Shown here: one piece after another, positions 14,403-22,842 of the stretch | Layout of the letters: the number at the start of each line of letters is the position of its first letter | Position numbering within the stretch: the stretch's first letter is position 1 | Source of the DNA: Alphaproteobacteria bacterium | GTDB lineage: Bacteria; Pseudomonadota; Alphaproteobacteria; Micavibrionales; Micavibrionaceae | Length of the DNA stretch: 34,679 nucleotides | Assembly (NCBI GenBank): GCA_016757515.1 | Contig: JAERIN010000014.1 | Span: 1 to 34,679, forward strand | Direction: 5' to 3' | Program-made: the position numbers and the translations under genes | Notes under the pieces: generated by a model | Databases searched by the model: none | What the model was told of the DNA's origin: nothing | The model's input: the letters and a program-made list of their open reading frames with translations, nothing else

Positions 14403-15317
14403 ATGCCCAGGAGTCGCATTGTCACCGTTTTTGGGGCCTCGGGCTTCCTGGGGAGCGCTGTGGTGGGGGCTTTTGCCCGCGCCGGGTGGCGAGTGAAGGC
14501 CGCGTGCCGGCGACCCGAGGCGGGCTATGCCCTGCGTCCTCTGGGCACGCCGGGGCAGGTGGAGCCTGTGCCCTTCATGGCGGGTGACCGAGGCTCCACA
14601 GAGCGCGCGCTTGCAGGGGCGCAGACGGCGGTGAACTGTGTGGGCACCCTGCACCGAGGTCTGGCACCCCTGAACGCGGACCTGCCGGGCCTGATAGGCG
14701 CTGCGGCCCGCGCAGCGGGGGTGGAGCGGTTTGTGCACGTCTCTGCCCTGGGGGTGCAGGGCGGCCCTTCTCGTTACGCCGCGAGCAAGCTGTGGGGGGA
14801 GTCCGCCGCGCGGGAGGCTTTTGGCCTGGACACCACAGTCCTGCGGCCCAGCGTGATCTTTGGCCCCGGTGACAGGTTTTTCGCCCTGTTCGCCCGGCTT
14901 TCGGCACTCTTTCCGGCCCTGCCCCTCGTCGGCGGGGGCGGCACGCGGTTTCAGCCCGTGTACGTGGGCGATGTGGCGCGGGCCGCTCTGCAGGCTCTGG
15001 ACGTCCCGCCCGAGACCTACAGTCTCGGCGGGCCGGAGGCCGTGACGTTTCGGCAGGTGCTAGAGCGCGTGTGCACTTGGACCGGCCGCCGCCGGGCTCT
15101 CGTTCCCCTCCCGTGGGCCCTGGCGAAGGCCCAGGGCGCGGTGCTGCAGTTTCTGCCCGGCACCCTCCTGACCCCGGACATGGTGGATCAGCTCCGCGCG
15201 GACAGTGTTGTGCCAGATGGCGCCCCCGGCCTGGCGGCCCTGGGCGTTGCGCACCCCACGCCTATGGAGGCTATCGTGCCCGGCTATCTCTCCCCCACGG
15301 CGAAGGCGCTATTCTGA
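14403..15317 (+). CDS. NAD(P)-binding protein, complex I NDUFA9-like
   Basis: 304 aa atypical SDR. Seen: VTVFGASGFLGSAVVGAFA (7-25) as the cofactor site, NCVGTLHRG, FVHVSALG (about 111-118), the Y-x3-K position SRYAASKLWGE (about 123-133), and LRPSVIFGPGDRFF (about 145-158), a strong mark of the NDUFA9/complex-I-accessory group of alphaproteobacteria. In that group the protein stabilises NADH dehydrogenase. The frame is open far upstream, but ATG 14403 immediately precedes the conserved N-terminus and has AAGGAG about 14 nt upstream. TAGACT at 14362 may be its -10. It converges on nth with a 9-bp overlap. Confidence 0.85.
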   Translation: MPRSRIVTVFGASGFLGSAVVGAFARAGWRVKAACRRPEAGYALRPLGTPGQVEPVPFMAGDRGSTERALAGAQTAVNCVGTLHRGLAPLNADLPGLIGAAARAAGVERFVHVSALGVQGGPSRYAASKLWGESAAREAFGLDTTVLRPSVIFGPGDRFFALFARLSALFPALPLVGGGGTRFQPVYVGDVARAALQALDVPPETYSLGGPEAVTFRQVLERVCTWTGRRRALVPLPWALAKAQGAVLQFLPGTLLTPDMVDQLRADSVVPDGAPGLAALGVAHPTPMEAIVPGYLSPTAKALF

Positions 15318-15941
15318 TTTTCCCTCCCACCCGCACAGGTCGCGCACCAAGCACGCGCCGCAATCGGGCTTCCTGGCCTTGCAGGTGTATCGCCCGTGGA
15401 GGACCAGCCAGTGGTGCGCGTGGAGCAGGAACGCCTCCGGCACGATCTCCATAAGCTCCGCCTCCACCGCCTCGGGCGTGGGCGCGGGGGCCAGACCTGT
15501 ACGATTCGCCACGCGGAAGATATGCGTGTCCACGCCTATGGCCCCTTGTCCAAAGGCGACATTCAAAACCACATTTGCGCTTTTCCGCCCCACGCCGGGC
15601 AGGCGCATCAGGGCCTCGCGACTGTCGGGGACCTCCCCCCCGTGTTCTTCCACGAGTATCCGGGCCCCGTTCACCAGGGCGCGGGCCTTCGTAGGGTAGA
15701 AGTTTATGGTCTTTATAAGGTCTGCCACCCGGTCCACGCCCAGGCCCGCCATCTTTTCGGGCGTGTCTGCCACCGCGAACAGAGCGGGCGTGGCCTTGTT
15801 CACCCCCACGTCCGTGGCCTGGGCCGAGAGCACGACTGCCACGAGCAGAGTATAGGGGCTGTAGTATTCCAGGTCGCTGCGCGGAGTGGGGTTCGCCTCG
15901 CGCAGGATGGCGAAGAACTCGCGGACCTTGCCTGGCGTCAT
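15309..15941 (-). CDS. nth: Endonuclease III
   Basis: 210 aa. A base-excision-repair glycosylase/AP lyase for oxidised pyrimidines. Seen: the helix-hairpin-helix LPGVGRKSANVVL (about 115-127) with the catalytic Lys, the catalytic Asp in VDTHIFRVANR (about 138-148), and the 4Fe-4S ligands in CKARKPDCGACLVRDLC (C-x6-C-x2-C-x5-C, about 187-203). Its start overlaps the yajC stop by 4 bp. The related glycosylase mutY is at the right end of the window. Confidence 0.95.
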   Translation of the reverse strand: MTPGKVREFFAILREANPTPRSDLEYYSPYTLLVAVVLSAQATDVGVNKATPALFAVADTPEKMAGLGVDRVADLIKTINFYPTKARALVNGARILVEEHGGEVPDSREALMRLPGVGRKSANVVLNVAFGQGAIGVDTHIFRVANRTGLAPAPTPEAVEAELMEIVPEAFLLHAHHWLVLHGRYTCKARKPDCGACLVRDLCGWEGKSE

Positions 15942-16327
15942 GCCTTTTTGGCCTTTTTGGCTTTGGGCGGTGCGTCGTTGGAAGGCACCTCGGGCCGGGC
16001 TTGGAGGGTGGCGCGCAGGGCCGTCACCCTCACGCCGCCGTCCAGATCCACCACGGCCTCCTCGTCACCCAGGGTCTCAATCCGACCCAGGAGTCCGCCG
16101 CTGGTGACCACACGGTCTCCCACCTTCAGCGCGGCCAGCATATTTGCATGCTCCTTCATCCGTTTCTGCTGTGGCAGGATGAGCAGCAGATAAAACAGCA
16201 CCATGATGACAAGGATGGGCACGAAGTTGATCAAAAAAGACTCCATGCCCCCCACCTGTGGCGCGGCGGCAGGGTCCGCAGGCGCGGGCGCGGCGGGGGT
16301 GATGTCAGGGGCAGCAGTCTCATCCAT
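15938..16327 (-). CDS. yajC: Preprotein translocase subunit YajC
   Basis: 129 aa, a single-pass membrane protein associated with SecDF. An Ala/Pro-rich N-terminus (1-27) is followed by the TM segment (about 30-52, FLINFVPILVIMVLFYLLLI), then LPQQKRMKEHANMLAALKVG and DRVVTSGGLLGRIETL of the conserved cytoplasmic domain, and a Lys-rich tail. secD and secF, its usual downstream partners, are missing: nth follows with a 4-bp overlap instead. The 35-codon N-terminus is longer than usual; an internal ATG at codon 28 would give the standard length. Confidence 0.93.
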   Translation of the reverse strand: MDETAAPDITPAAPAPADPAAAPQVGGMESFLINFVPILVIMVLFYLLLILPQQKRMKEHANMLAALKVGDRVVTSGGLLGRIETLGDEEAVVDLDGGVRVTALRATLQARPEVPSNDAPPKAKKAKKA

Positions 16328-16377
16328 GGCCCGCCCTGCTTACACGGGCCAGGACTGCAGTGCAACACGCTTTTGCC

Positions 16378-16406
16378 TTGCGCCCTGCGCGCGCCGGGCC
16401 TATAGT
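16378..16406 (+). promoter_or_regulatory. dksA promoter
   Basis: TTGCGC (16378-16383), 17 nt, TATAGT (16401-16406). A 33-nt leader with SD AGGAGG follows, so this one is a normal leadered message. Confidence 0.6.
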
Positions 16407-16439
16407 CCGGCGCTGTTTTTGTGAACAGGAGGAATCGCC

Positions 16440-16877
16440 ATGACATCCGCCCCGGCTCCGGCCCTTGTCCCCGCTGATTATGATCCCCTGAAGGACAAGG
16501 GAGAGTTTATGAACCCCACCATGGCCGCGTTCTTCCGGCAGAAGCTGAAAGACTGGCGGGCGGAGCTGCTGCGCGAATCGCAGGAGACCATCGCAGAGAC
16601 CCTCCAGACCACAGAGCTGCAAAAGCCCGACATTGCTGACCGGGCGAGCGCGGAGACGGACCACGCGCTGGAGCTGCGCGCGCGCGACCGGGAGCGGAAG
16701 CTCATCGCCAAAATCAACGCGGCCATCGCGCGGATTGACTCTGGGGAGTACGGGTATTGCGAGGAAACGGGGGAGCCGATCGCCATCGCGCGCCTCCTGG
16801 CCCGGCCCGTGGCGACCCTGTCCATTGAGGCGCAAGAGCGGCACGAGCGGATGGAAAAGACCCAAAGGGATGACTGA
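16440..16877 (+). CDS. dksA: RNA polymerase-binding transcription factor DksA
   Basis: 145 aa, normal DksA length. It binds the RNA polymerase secondary channel and with ppGpp controls rRNA and stress promoters. Seen: the coiled-coil arms around LREASQET-like LLRESQETIAETLQ (about 41-54) and LRARDRERKLIAKINAAIAR, with the tip DIADRASAETD carrying the DxxDxA-type acidic residues. In the zinc-finger region YGYCEETGEPI...ATLSIEAQE only the first Cys remains; three ligands are replaced by Thr, Leu/Ser and Ala. Cys-poor DksA is common in alphaproteobacteria, so this is not decay. Strong promoter and SD; the aminotransferase gene overlaps its end by 8 bp. Confidence 0.93.
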   Translation: MTSAPAPALVPADYDPLKDKGEFMNPTMAAFFRQKLKDWRAELLRESQETIAETLQTTELQKPDIADRASAETDHALELRARDRERKLIAKINAAIARIDSGEYGYCEETGEPIAIARLLARPVATLSIEAQERHERMEKTQRDD

Positions 16878-18066
16878 GCCCGCGCACAAGGCCGGCAACG
16901 GGGGCGCAGAAATGCGCTTTCGCCCCGTGCTGCACGCCCTCACGGCCAACCCGGGGGTGGAGATGGTGGACTACGCCGCCGGGCGGCAGGGCCTCATCAC
17001 CATGGCGCAGGGGCAGGGGGACGCGCCCACGCCGGACTTCATCACCGACGCGGCGTTCCAGGCGGCCAAGAACGGCAAGACCTTCTATGGCCCCCCGCTG
17101 GGGGAGGACGCGCTGCGCGAGGCGATTTCCGCGTACTACGCCCGTATCTACGGTCTGGACGTCCCCGCGTCCCGCGTGTTCGTGACGGCCTCGGGCACCA
17201 CGGCCATGAACCTGTCCCTGGCCACCCTTTTGGACAAGGGGGACAACGTCGTGGCCGTTACGCCCATCTGGAAGAACCTCCTGGGCGCCGTTGAACTCAC
17301 CCAGGCCTCCGTCACCCAGGTCTCCTTGGACTATGTGGACGACGCCTGGCGCCTGGACCTGGACAAGCTGTTTTCCGCCGTCACGCCCTACACGCGCGTC
17401 CTGATGATCGTGAGCCCCTCCAACCCCACCGGCTGGTTCGCGGAAGAGGCCGAGCTGCGGGCCATCCTGGACTTCGCCCGCGCGCGGGGCATCTGGGTTA
17501 TCGCGGACGAGGTGTATAGCCGCCTGATATACGACGGGCGCACGCGCGCGCCCAGCTTCTTGGACGTCTCCACGCCGGAGGACCACCTGCTGGTCATCAA
17601 CTCGTTCTCTAAGTCCTGGGCCATGACGGGCTGGCGCCTGGGGTGGATCGTGGGCCCGCCAGAGGCTGCGGACAAGATCCGCGACGTGGCGCTGTACAAC
17701 AACCTGTGCCCCCCGACCTTCCCGCAGTACGGGGCCATCGCGGCCCTGGAGGAGGGGGAGGGGTTCCTGGCCGAGCAAATCGCCCTGTGGCGCGCCAACC
17801 GCGACGCGATGATGGCGGCGTTTGCGGCCATGCCCCGCGTGCGCCTGGCTCGGCCCGAGGCCACGTTTTATGGCTTTTTCCGCGTGGAGGGGGAGGGCGA
17901 CTGCATCACCTTGGCCAAGCGCTTCGTGGACGAGGCCGGGCTGCTGCTCTCCCCCGGCTGCGCCTTCGGCCACGCGTGCCGGAGCTATATCCGCATGTGC
18001 TTCGCCGTCTCCCGCGACCGCCTGGACGAGACTATGCGCCGCATCGTCAGCGTGGTGGGGGGATAG
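16870..18066 (+). CDS. Class I/II PLP-dependent aminotransferase
   Basis: 398 aa from ATG 16870, which overlaps the dksA end by 8 bp; ATG 16912 (MRFRPV) is an alternative. Fold-type I aspartate-aminotransferase family. Seen: YGPPLGEDALREAIS, TASGTTAMNLSL (PLP phosphate loop, about 110), SPSNPTGWF (about 180), IADEVYSRLIYDG with the PLP-contact Asp and Tyr (about 212-224), and the Schiff-base Lys in NSFSKSWAMTGWRLGW (about 243-258). Substrate cannot be read from sequence; its nearest general type is the aspartate/alanine/kynurenine group. Coupled to dksA. Followed by hairpin repeat B. Confidence 0.9.
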   Translation: MTEPAHKAGNGGAEMRFRPVLHALTANPGVEMVDYAAGRQGLITMAQGQGDAPTPDFITDAAFQAAKNGKTFYGPPLGEDALREAISAYYARIYGLDVPASRVFVTASGTTAMNLSLATLLDKGDNVVAVTPIWKNLLGAVELTQASVTQVSLDYVDDAWRLDLDKLFSAVTPYTRVLMIVSPSNPTGWFAEEAELRAILDFARARGIWVIADEVYSRLIYDGRTRAPSFLDVSTPEDHLLVINSFSKSWAMTGWRLGWIVGPPEAADKIRDVALYNNLCPPTFPQYGAIAALEEGEGFLAEQIALWRANRDAMMAAFAAMPRVRLARPEATFYGFFRVEGEGDCITLAKRFVDEAGLLLSPGCAFGHACRSYIRMCFAVSRDRLDETMRRIVSVVGG

Positions 18067-18105
18067 CGCATGGACATTCCTGTCCCGCGCTCCCACTTGG
18101 GCCGG

Positions 18106-18195
18106 GCAGCGGCCCAGCGCCCGGCCTGACCCCCTGTTCCGCTTCCAAGGGGGGCGGGCGCTGTTCGCGCCCCTCGCCCCGTGCGGGCCGGTCGC
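18106..18195 (+). repeat. Hairpin repeat B, copy 1
   Basis: The segment shares AGCGGCCCAGCGC (18108-18120) and a long block from GGGGCGGGCGCT (18151) to GCGGGCC (18189) with 28042-28108, with a few differences. It folds as GGGCGC-TGTTC-GCGCCC inside GGGGC/GCCCC, with outer CCGGCC/GGCCGG. It lies 40 bp after the aminotransferase stop in the 250-bp space before holA, where a Met-start 18-codon frame (18248-18304) is the only other thing seen. It may work as a REP-type element or message-end hairpin. Confidence 0.7.
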
Positions 18196-18316
18196 AGGGG
18201 GTGGACGTCCAGGCGATTCCCGCCCTGATATGTAATACCGTGCGCCTATGAGTGCTCGGGCGCGCCGCCGCGTGACCTTGCGCAGCGGGCCCGGCGCGGG
18301 GTAGGCAGGGGGCACC

Positions 18317-19324
18317 ATGAAAGTCCCCCCCCGTGCTGTGGAGGCGTTTGTGGCGCGGCCGGACCCGGCGGCGCGGGCGGTGCTGGTCTATGGCCCGGAC
18401 GCGGGCCTTGTGGCGGAGCGGGCCGAAGCCATTTGCAAAACGGCGGTGACGGACCTTGGGGACCCGTTCGCGGTGGCTGCCCTGACGGGGGAGATGGTGG
18501 CCGAGGACCCGGCCCGCCTGGCGGACGAGGCGGCGGCGGTGCCCATGCTGGGGGGCACGCGCCTGGTGCGCGTGGCGGAGGCCACGGACGGGGCCACGCC
18601 GGCCCTGAAGGCGTACCTGGGGGCCCCGTCGCCGGGCGCTCTGGTCGTTCTGGAGGCGGGCGGCCTGGGCCCGAAGTCTCCCTTGCGGAAGCTGTGCGAG
18701 GGGGCCCAGAACGCAGCCGCGGTGGCGTGTTATGTGGAGGAGGGCGCGGGCCTCACCCGGACGATAGAGGGGCTTTTGTCGGCATGCGGCGTGCGCGCGG
18801 AGCGGGATGCGCTGGCCTTTCTGGCCGGGGCCATCGGGGGAGACCGGGCCCGCGTGCGGGCGGAGGTGGAGAAGCTGGCCCTGCACCACGGGGCGGAGCC
18901 GGGCCCGGTGACGCTGGCCGAGGCGCGGGCCGTGGTGGGCGACGCGGGCGAGGCCGCGCTGGACGACCTGGCCTACGCCGTCACGGCCCGGCGTCCAGCG
19001 GACGCGTTGTCTGTCCACGCGCGCCTGGCGGCGGAGGGGACCGCGCCCGTCTTGGTCCTGCGCGTGCTTCAGGCCCACTTTCGCCGTCTGCACCTGGCCC
19101 GCGCGCGGGCGGACGCGGGCGAGGCTCCGGAGGCCGTGGCGAAGGCCATGCGGGTGTTCTTTAAGCAGGAGGCGGCCTTCTGCGCCGCTGTGGCGGCCTG
19201 GCCCCTTGCGCGCCTGGGCGCGGCGCTCGCCCGCCTTGCGGACCTGGAGGCGCGGTGCAAGTCCTCAGGCGGCGCGGACGCAGACCTGCTCATCGCGCAG
19301 GCTCTTCTCGCCCTGGCGCGGTAG
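18317..19324 (+). CDS. holA: DNA polymerase III subunit delta
   Basis: 335 aa, typical HolA. Delta is the wrench of the clamp loader that opens the beta clamp. Seen: the N-terminal lineage pattern RAVLVYGPDAGLVAERAEAI (20-39), TRLVRVAEATDG, SPGALVVLEAGGLGPKSPLR and the C-terminal helical collar ending ADADLLIAQALLALAR. TTGCGC-18-TAGGCA lies 9 nt before the ATG, but a partial GGGGG SD is also there. In many alphaproteobacteria an lptE-like gene precedes holA; here it is absent. It converges on the exported-protein operon with a 1-nt gap. Confidence 0.88.
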   Translation: MKVPPRAVEAFVARPDPAARAVLVYGPDAGLVAERAEAICKTAVTDLGDPFAVAALTGEMVAEDPARLADEAAAVPMLGGTRLVRVAEATDGATPALKAYLGAPSPGALVVLEAGGLGPKSPLRKLCEGAQNAAAVACYVEEGAGLTRTIEGLLSACGVRAERDALAFLAGAIGGDRARVRAEVEKLALHHGAEPGPVTLAEARAVVGDAGEAALDDLAYAVTARRPADALSVHARLAAEGTAPVLVLRVLQAHFRRLHLARARADAGEAPEAVAKAMRVFFKQEAAFCAAVAAWPLARLGAALARLADLEARCKSSGGADADLLIAQALLALAR

Positions 19325-19325
19325 G

Positions 19326-20450
19326 CTATTCCCCCACCGCCTGGGCCAGGGGCGGCGTGGCGGCGGCCTGGCTGGCGGTGATGTTATAGGCCTCCGCGGC
19401 CAGGCGGGCTTGCTCCCTCTCAGCAGCCAAGGCCAAGACCTGCCCCCACATTCTGTCCTGATGCCTTTCTGACTTAAGCGTCTTTCCCTCTGTCGCGGCC
19501 GTATCGGCCAGCACGAGGAGCGTAGCAGCCTCCAAGTTCCTTTTGGGTTCGCCCGCCTGCTCCGAAAAGGCCACGGGGTTAGAGATTGTTCCCAGGTGCA
19601 GGCCTTCCTCCAGGCCCGCCAGGCTGCATTTCTCCCCCACTATCATCGTGGCCATCTCCGGTTTCACCCCCATCTCCTGCGTCAAAGCCGCCGCGCTGTG
19701 GCTGCACCCTTGCGCGCCCTCCAACGGTATGTTCCTGGCCAACGCCCTTGCCACCGCCTTTGTGGCCAAGGTCTGGGCCGCGAGTTGGCTGTAGTAGGCC
19801 TTCCTCTCGGTGGGGGACATAAGAGCAGGAGGCTTGTCAGGAAACAACTCTGGGGGGTTGGCCATGAGAAAGGCTATCTGTGCCGCAACATCGTAGTCCA
19901 TAGCCCCTGGCTGCATGGCATAGATCCAGTTGATGATTCGGTTGCACTCCTCGGGCTTACCACGACAGCCTTGCCTGCAAATGGCGGCCATGCTCCCGCT
20001 TGGGTCACAGTACTGGTCAAGATATAGGGCGATCATTGCTTGCTCGGTTTCAAGCGGACCTAGACCGTCCAAAGGCGGGCCCAGGACCCCGCTTGTTAGG
20101 GTGCCGGTTCTTGTGTCCGCAAACTCCTGAAGTGGCCGCGCACCCAAAGACGCGCTTGTTGTGCGCGCCGCAAACTCTGAGGGACGGTTTTTCAGGGTGG
20201 TCTCTGTGGCGAGGGCCGCAGTGTCTTGCAAGTCTTCGATGGCCAATTTTGCGTCCTTGGTCTGGGCGCCCGTCCCCAAAGAGGTGGCGGTAACAGCCCT
20301 GACATATTCTTGCGCGGCTTCCCGAAGGACATCCTTGTATGGCTTTGGGTCTGGTTCTCTGGCGACGACCTGTGCCCAAACGGGGAGCCCCCAGCCCAAG
20401 ATGGGGGCTAGGATCAGCAGAAGCAGCAGTAAGTGCAGACCCGCCCTCAC
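19326..20450 (-). CDS. Exported protein of unknown function, fourth gene of the operon
   Basis: 374 aa. A signal peptide (about 1-26, LLLLLLILAPILGWGLPVWA) is followed by a long helical, Ala/Thr-rich region. A Cys cluster YCDPSGSMAAICRQGC (about 145-160) continues into EECNRIINWIYAMQPG, and a second Cys pair lies in GCSHSAAALTQEM...EKCSLAG (about 249-278). Unlike the other three proteins, it has no Cys motif just after the signal peptide. The C-terminal part (about 285-360) is amphipathic helix with RMWGQVLALAAEREQARLAA. Start codon GTG, with SD GGAGGGG, overlapping the preceding stop by 4 bp (GTGA). Family not recognised; periplasmic or outer-membrane location is likely. Confidence 0.75.
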   Translation of the reverse strand: MRAGLHLLLLLLILAPILGWGLPVWAQVVAREPDPKPYKDVLREAAQEYVRAVTATSLGTGAQTKDAKLAIEDLQDTAALATETTLKNRPSEFAARTTSASLGARPLQEFADTRTGTLTSGVLGPPLDGLGPLETEQAMIALYLDQYCDPSGSMAAICRQGCRGKPEECNRIINWIYAMQPGAMDYDVAAQIAFLMANPPELFPDKPPALMSPTERKAYYSQLAAQTLATKAVARALARNIPLEGAQGCSHSAAALTQEMGVKPEMATMIVGEKCSLAGLEEGLHLGTISNPVAFSEQAGEPKRNLEAATLLVLADTAATEGKTLKSERHQDRMWGQVLALAAEREQARLAAEAYNITASQAAATPPLAQAVGE

Positions 20451-21610
20451 CGCGCAGCCCCTCCGGCTTCAAAGGGGGGTGCCGCAGACTGGGCCAGGGC
20501 CCCCGGCCCGCTTGCCTTTGTCTGTCCCATGCGCACAGGGCCCACCTGTGGCAGGTCTGATAGCGTGGATGGCATTATTGATGTACTTCGCCCTCCGGCT
20601 GCGTCGGCCATGATCTGTAATGTGAACATTTGGGCCATGAGTCCTTCGGTCTTCAAGGTTTGGTCTAGGTCTTGTTTTTCTTGAACGAGCTGCGTCCCTG
20701 CATGCATGGCACTCAGTTTCCCCATCTGATTCCTGCCCTCCGCACCAAGCGTTATTAGAGCTTGGGTCGGGTCCTCAGCCCCACTCTCGTCTCCCTGCTT
20801 GGCCCTGGCCATCTGTTCGGCCAGGGCTCCCACGGAAGTCTCTGTGACCATTCCCCCGGTCTGGGAGAGCAGCATGCACTTGGGCACAAGCTCCGCCGGG
20901 AGGTTCAAGCATTCGGATGAGTCATACGACAGGTTGAGGGGTTCTGGCGACGTCAAGGCCGCGATGACCTGTGCGCAGGCTCCGTCTTCGGACAAGCCCC
21001 CGTTCAGGGGATCATAATCTATGGTGTCTTGTTGCATAACGGCTAGGACGCGATGCATGCCGCCACACTGCTCAAGCGCCGCATCCATACTCTCCCCGGT
21101 TGGGTCATAGGGGCGCTCTCTGGCTGTTTTGGCCAACATTAATCTAAAGGCCTCCTTATCCAGAGTTCGCTGTGGGGAGGGGGTTTTGGACGTTACGAGC
21201 GCAACCGACTCCTGCGAGGGGGGCGCATAGCTCGAAGCGGTTTTCGCAGCGTTCGCGGCGGTTTCAGAGAGATTTTTCAGCTTTTCATAGGCCGTCCACA
21301 TTTTGACCGAACTCGCGGCTTCGCGCGCCTCTGTCGCTGTTAAGGTCGCGGCATATCCTTGCAGAGCGTTTTCCACGACAGGCCACCAGTCTTCTTTGAG
21401 CCAGTTCGTGTGGACATTAATCTCATTGTTCAGATTTTTGTCAAAGATCTTGTGGGTTTTTTCCCAAGATTTGGGCATCTGGTCGGCTACGGTGCATGAG
21501 CAGCAGGCGGCGGCCGGGCCGGCCGCGACCAGGACAAAGAGGGCCGCAAGGGCCAGCGCCACAAGGACCTGGCGAGCCGGAGGGCGCAGGGCCGTCGTTA
21601 GGGCTGTCAT
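20447..21610 (-). CDS. Exported protein of unknown function, third gene of the operon
   Basis: 387 aa. The hydrophobic N-terminus (about 15-35) ends in AAACCSCTVADQMP, so Cys residues begin right at the predicted cleavage point; a lipoprotein is possible but the lipobox is not canonical. A Trp-rich amphipathic stretch TNWLKEDWWPVVENALQGYA follows (about 68-87). Central Cys are in LEQCGGMHRVLAVMQQD and EDGACAQVIAAL, then DSSECLNLPAELVPKCML. A helical C-terminus contains MGKLSAMHAGTQLVQEKQDL. The start has SD AAAGGAGA inside the preceding gene and overlaps its stop by 4 bp. Not recognised; the layout resembles its neighbours. Confidence 0.75.
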   Translation of the reverse strand: MTALTTALRPPARQVLVALALAALFVLVAAGPAAACCSCTVADQMPKSWEKTHKIFDKNLNNEINVHTNWLKEDWWPVVENALQGYAATLTATEAREAASSVKMWTAYEKLKNLSETAANAAKTASSYAPPSQESVALVTSKTPSPQRTLDKEAFRLMLAKTARERPYDPTGESMDAALEQCGGMHRVLAVMQQDTIDYDPLNGGLSEDGACAQVIAALTSPEPLNLSYDSSECLNLPAELVPKCMLLSQTGGMVTETSVGALAEQMARAKQGDESGAEDPTQALITLGAEGRNQMGKLSAMHAGTQLVQEKQDLDQTLKTEGLMAQMFTLQIMADAAGGRSTSIMPSTLSDLPQVGPVRMGQTKASGPGALAQSAAPPFEAGGAAR

Positions 21611-22842
21611 GGTGCATCTCCTTTCTCTTGTGTTGGGCCGGGCCGCGCCGCTGCGAGGCGCACGCGGGCGTCACTCTCCCGCCGCCGCTCCTCAAGAGCC
21701 AAAAGCATGGGGGCGTTGCGCTCGCGCCACTTTTTGTGGGCCATAAGCTCATACATCAATATCCCCGCAACCAGAATCTCCTGCCTTTGCTCAGACTTGT
21801 ATATTTTATACTGAATTATATTTTCTAAAATGGCCGCTGCGAACAGGGCCTCCGCCGTCTCCCGCTCGCTCGCTCCCACAAGCGGCAGGACGTTCTCTTT
21901 GGCCGACATGGACAGACTCGCGATGTCCAGCACCGCTCCGGGGCTCAGGCATTTCGCGTCTCCAAAGCCCATGTAAGACTTTTTCAAGTCCTCGTTGTCA
22001 CCCAAAAGGGCAAGAATATTGCCCGCTTTTGGGCAGTGCGTGGGGGCCAAGTTCTCCTTTGCCCTTTCTGCTCTGCTGTGTAGGATGGTTGCAAACCAGG
22101 CCTGATTCATCCAGTCCTTTGTCCCTCGCGCAGGTTGCTCCGCGCCGCTCCTGGGGGGGATAACGGCTGCGGACAGCGCTTGTGCTTGCGTCAGGGTTTC
22201 GGGGATGGCCGTTTGGGGGACTGTGTCACCATAAACGGTCTCTGGCCCTAGAGTCAGGACCGCCCGGCCTGTGGCGGTGGCCTCTTTCTCTATGTACTGC
22301 TTAAGGGGCCAAGGGTCAAATGTATTGGGGTTCCACGCCTGCTCCAGACCGGCATCAGTAATTGTTTTGCCGAGCTCCCTTGTTGACGGCAAACTTTCCG
22401 CTAGGTACGCAACCGCCGTGGTTGGTTTGCCCAGAAAGTCGGATTCTGGGTCCGGGCGAGCGTAGCGCACGGCCTCCTCGGCTGGGCCCGAGGTAAACAG
22501 CTTGTGCTCCCGCCTGGCCAGATCCGCGTCGGTATATTCCGCTGTTGTTTTTAGGGCGCTCCACTTGCCTGCATTGATTTCCCGCGCGACATTCTTCCAG
22601 CCTTCCCTGAAGGTCTCATCCATAAACTGCTTTGACACGATTGTCCTGCGCAGATCGCGCATGCCTTCGGTGAGGCTGCCTGTCAGGCGTGCGCGGTTTG
22701 AGGCGTGGGACGCCTCAACAAGCGCCCCAGCCTTCTTGCAATCGGCTGCGTTGCACGGCCCGCAAGCGGCGCTTGCAGTCCCGGCAAAAAAGAGGGTACA
22801 AAAGGCCGCTGCGACCACACAGATACGCACCCACCTCATCAT
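21607..22842 (-). CDS. Exported protein of unknown function, second gene of the operon
   Basis: 411 aa. Signal peptide about 1-25 (VVAAAFCTLFFAGTASA), then the motif ACGPCNAADCKKAG, which closely matches SCGGQCNAVDCGVAR of the first gene. A helical region with FREGWKNVAREINAGKW follows. A Cys pair lies in THCPKAGNILALLGD...DAKCLSPGAV (about 283-315), and a helical C-terminus holds IIQYKIYKSEQRQEILVAGI and a basic tail. SD GGAGG 6 nt before ATG 22842; its ATG overlaps the first gene's stop by 4 bp. The shared N-terminal motif says the first two genes are related; function unknown. Confidence 0.78.
   Translation of the reverse strand: MMRWVRICVVAAAFCTLFFAGTASAACGPCNAADCKKAGALVEASHASNRARLTGSLTEGMRDLRRTIVSKQFMDETFREGWKNVAREINAGKWSALKTTAEYTDADLARREHKLFTSGPAEEAVRYARPDPESDFLGKPTTAVAYLAESLPSTRELGKTITDAGLEQAWNPNTFDPWPLKQYIEKEATATGRAVLTLGPETVYGDTVPQTAIPETLTQAQALSAAVIPPRSGAEQPARGTKDWMNQAWFATILHSRAERAKENLAPTHCPKAGNILALLGDNEDLKKSYMGFGDAKCLSPGAVLDIASLSMSAKENVLPLVGASERETAEALFAAAILENIIQYKIYKSEQRQEILVAGILMYELMAHKKWRERNAPMLLALEERRRESDARVRLAAARPGPTQEKGDAP

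Noticed and set aside
16440-16877. dksA damaged by loss of zinc-finger Cys residues
   Set aside because: Cys-poor DksA is the usual form in many alphaproteobacteria, and the rest of the protein is intact.
16714-18318. 534-residue open frame on the minus strand
   Set aside because: Antisense to the aminotransferase and dksA genes, without motifs or SD; low-complexity Gly/Val/Arg composition typical of a shadow.
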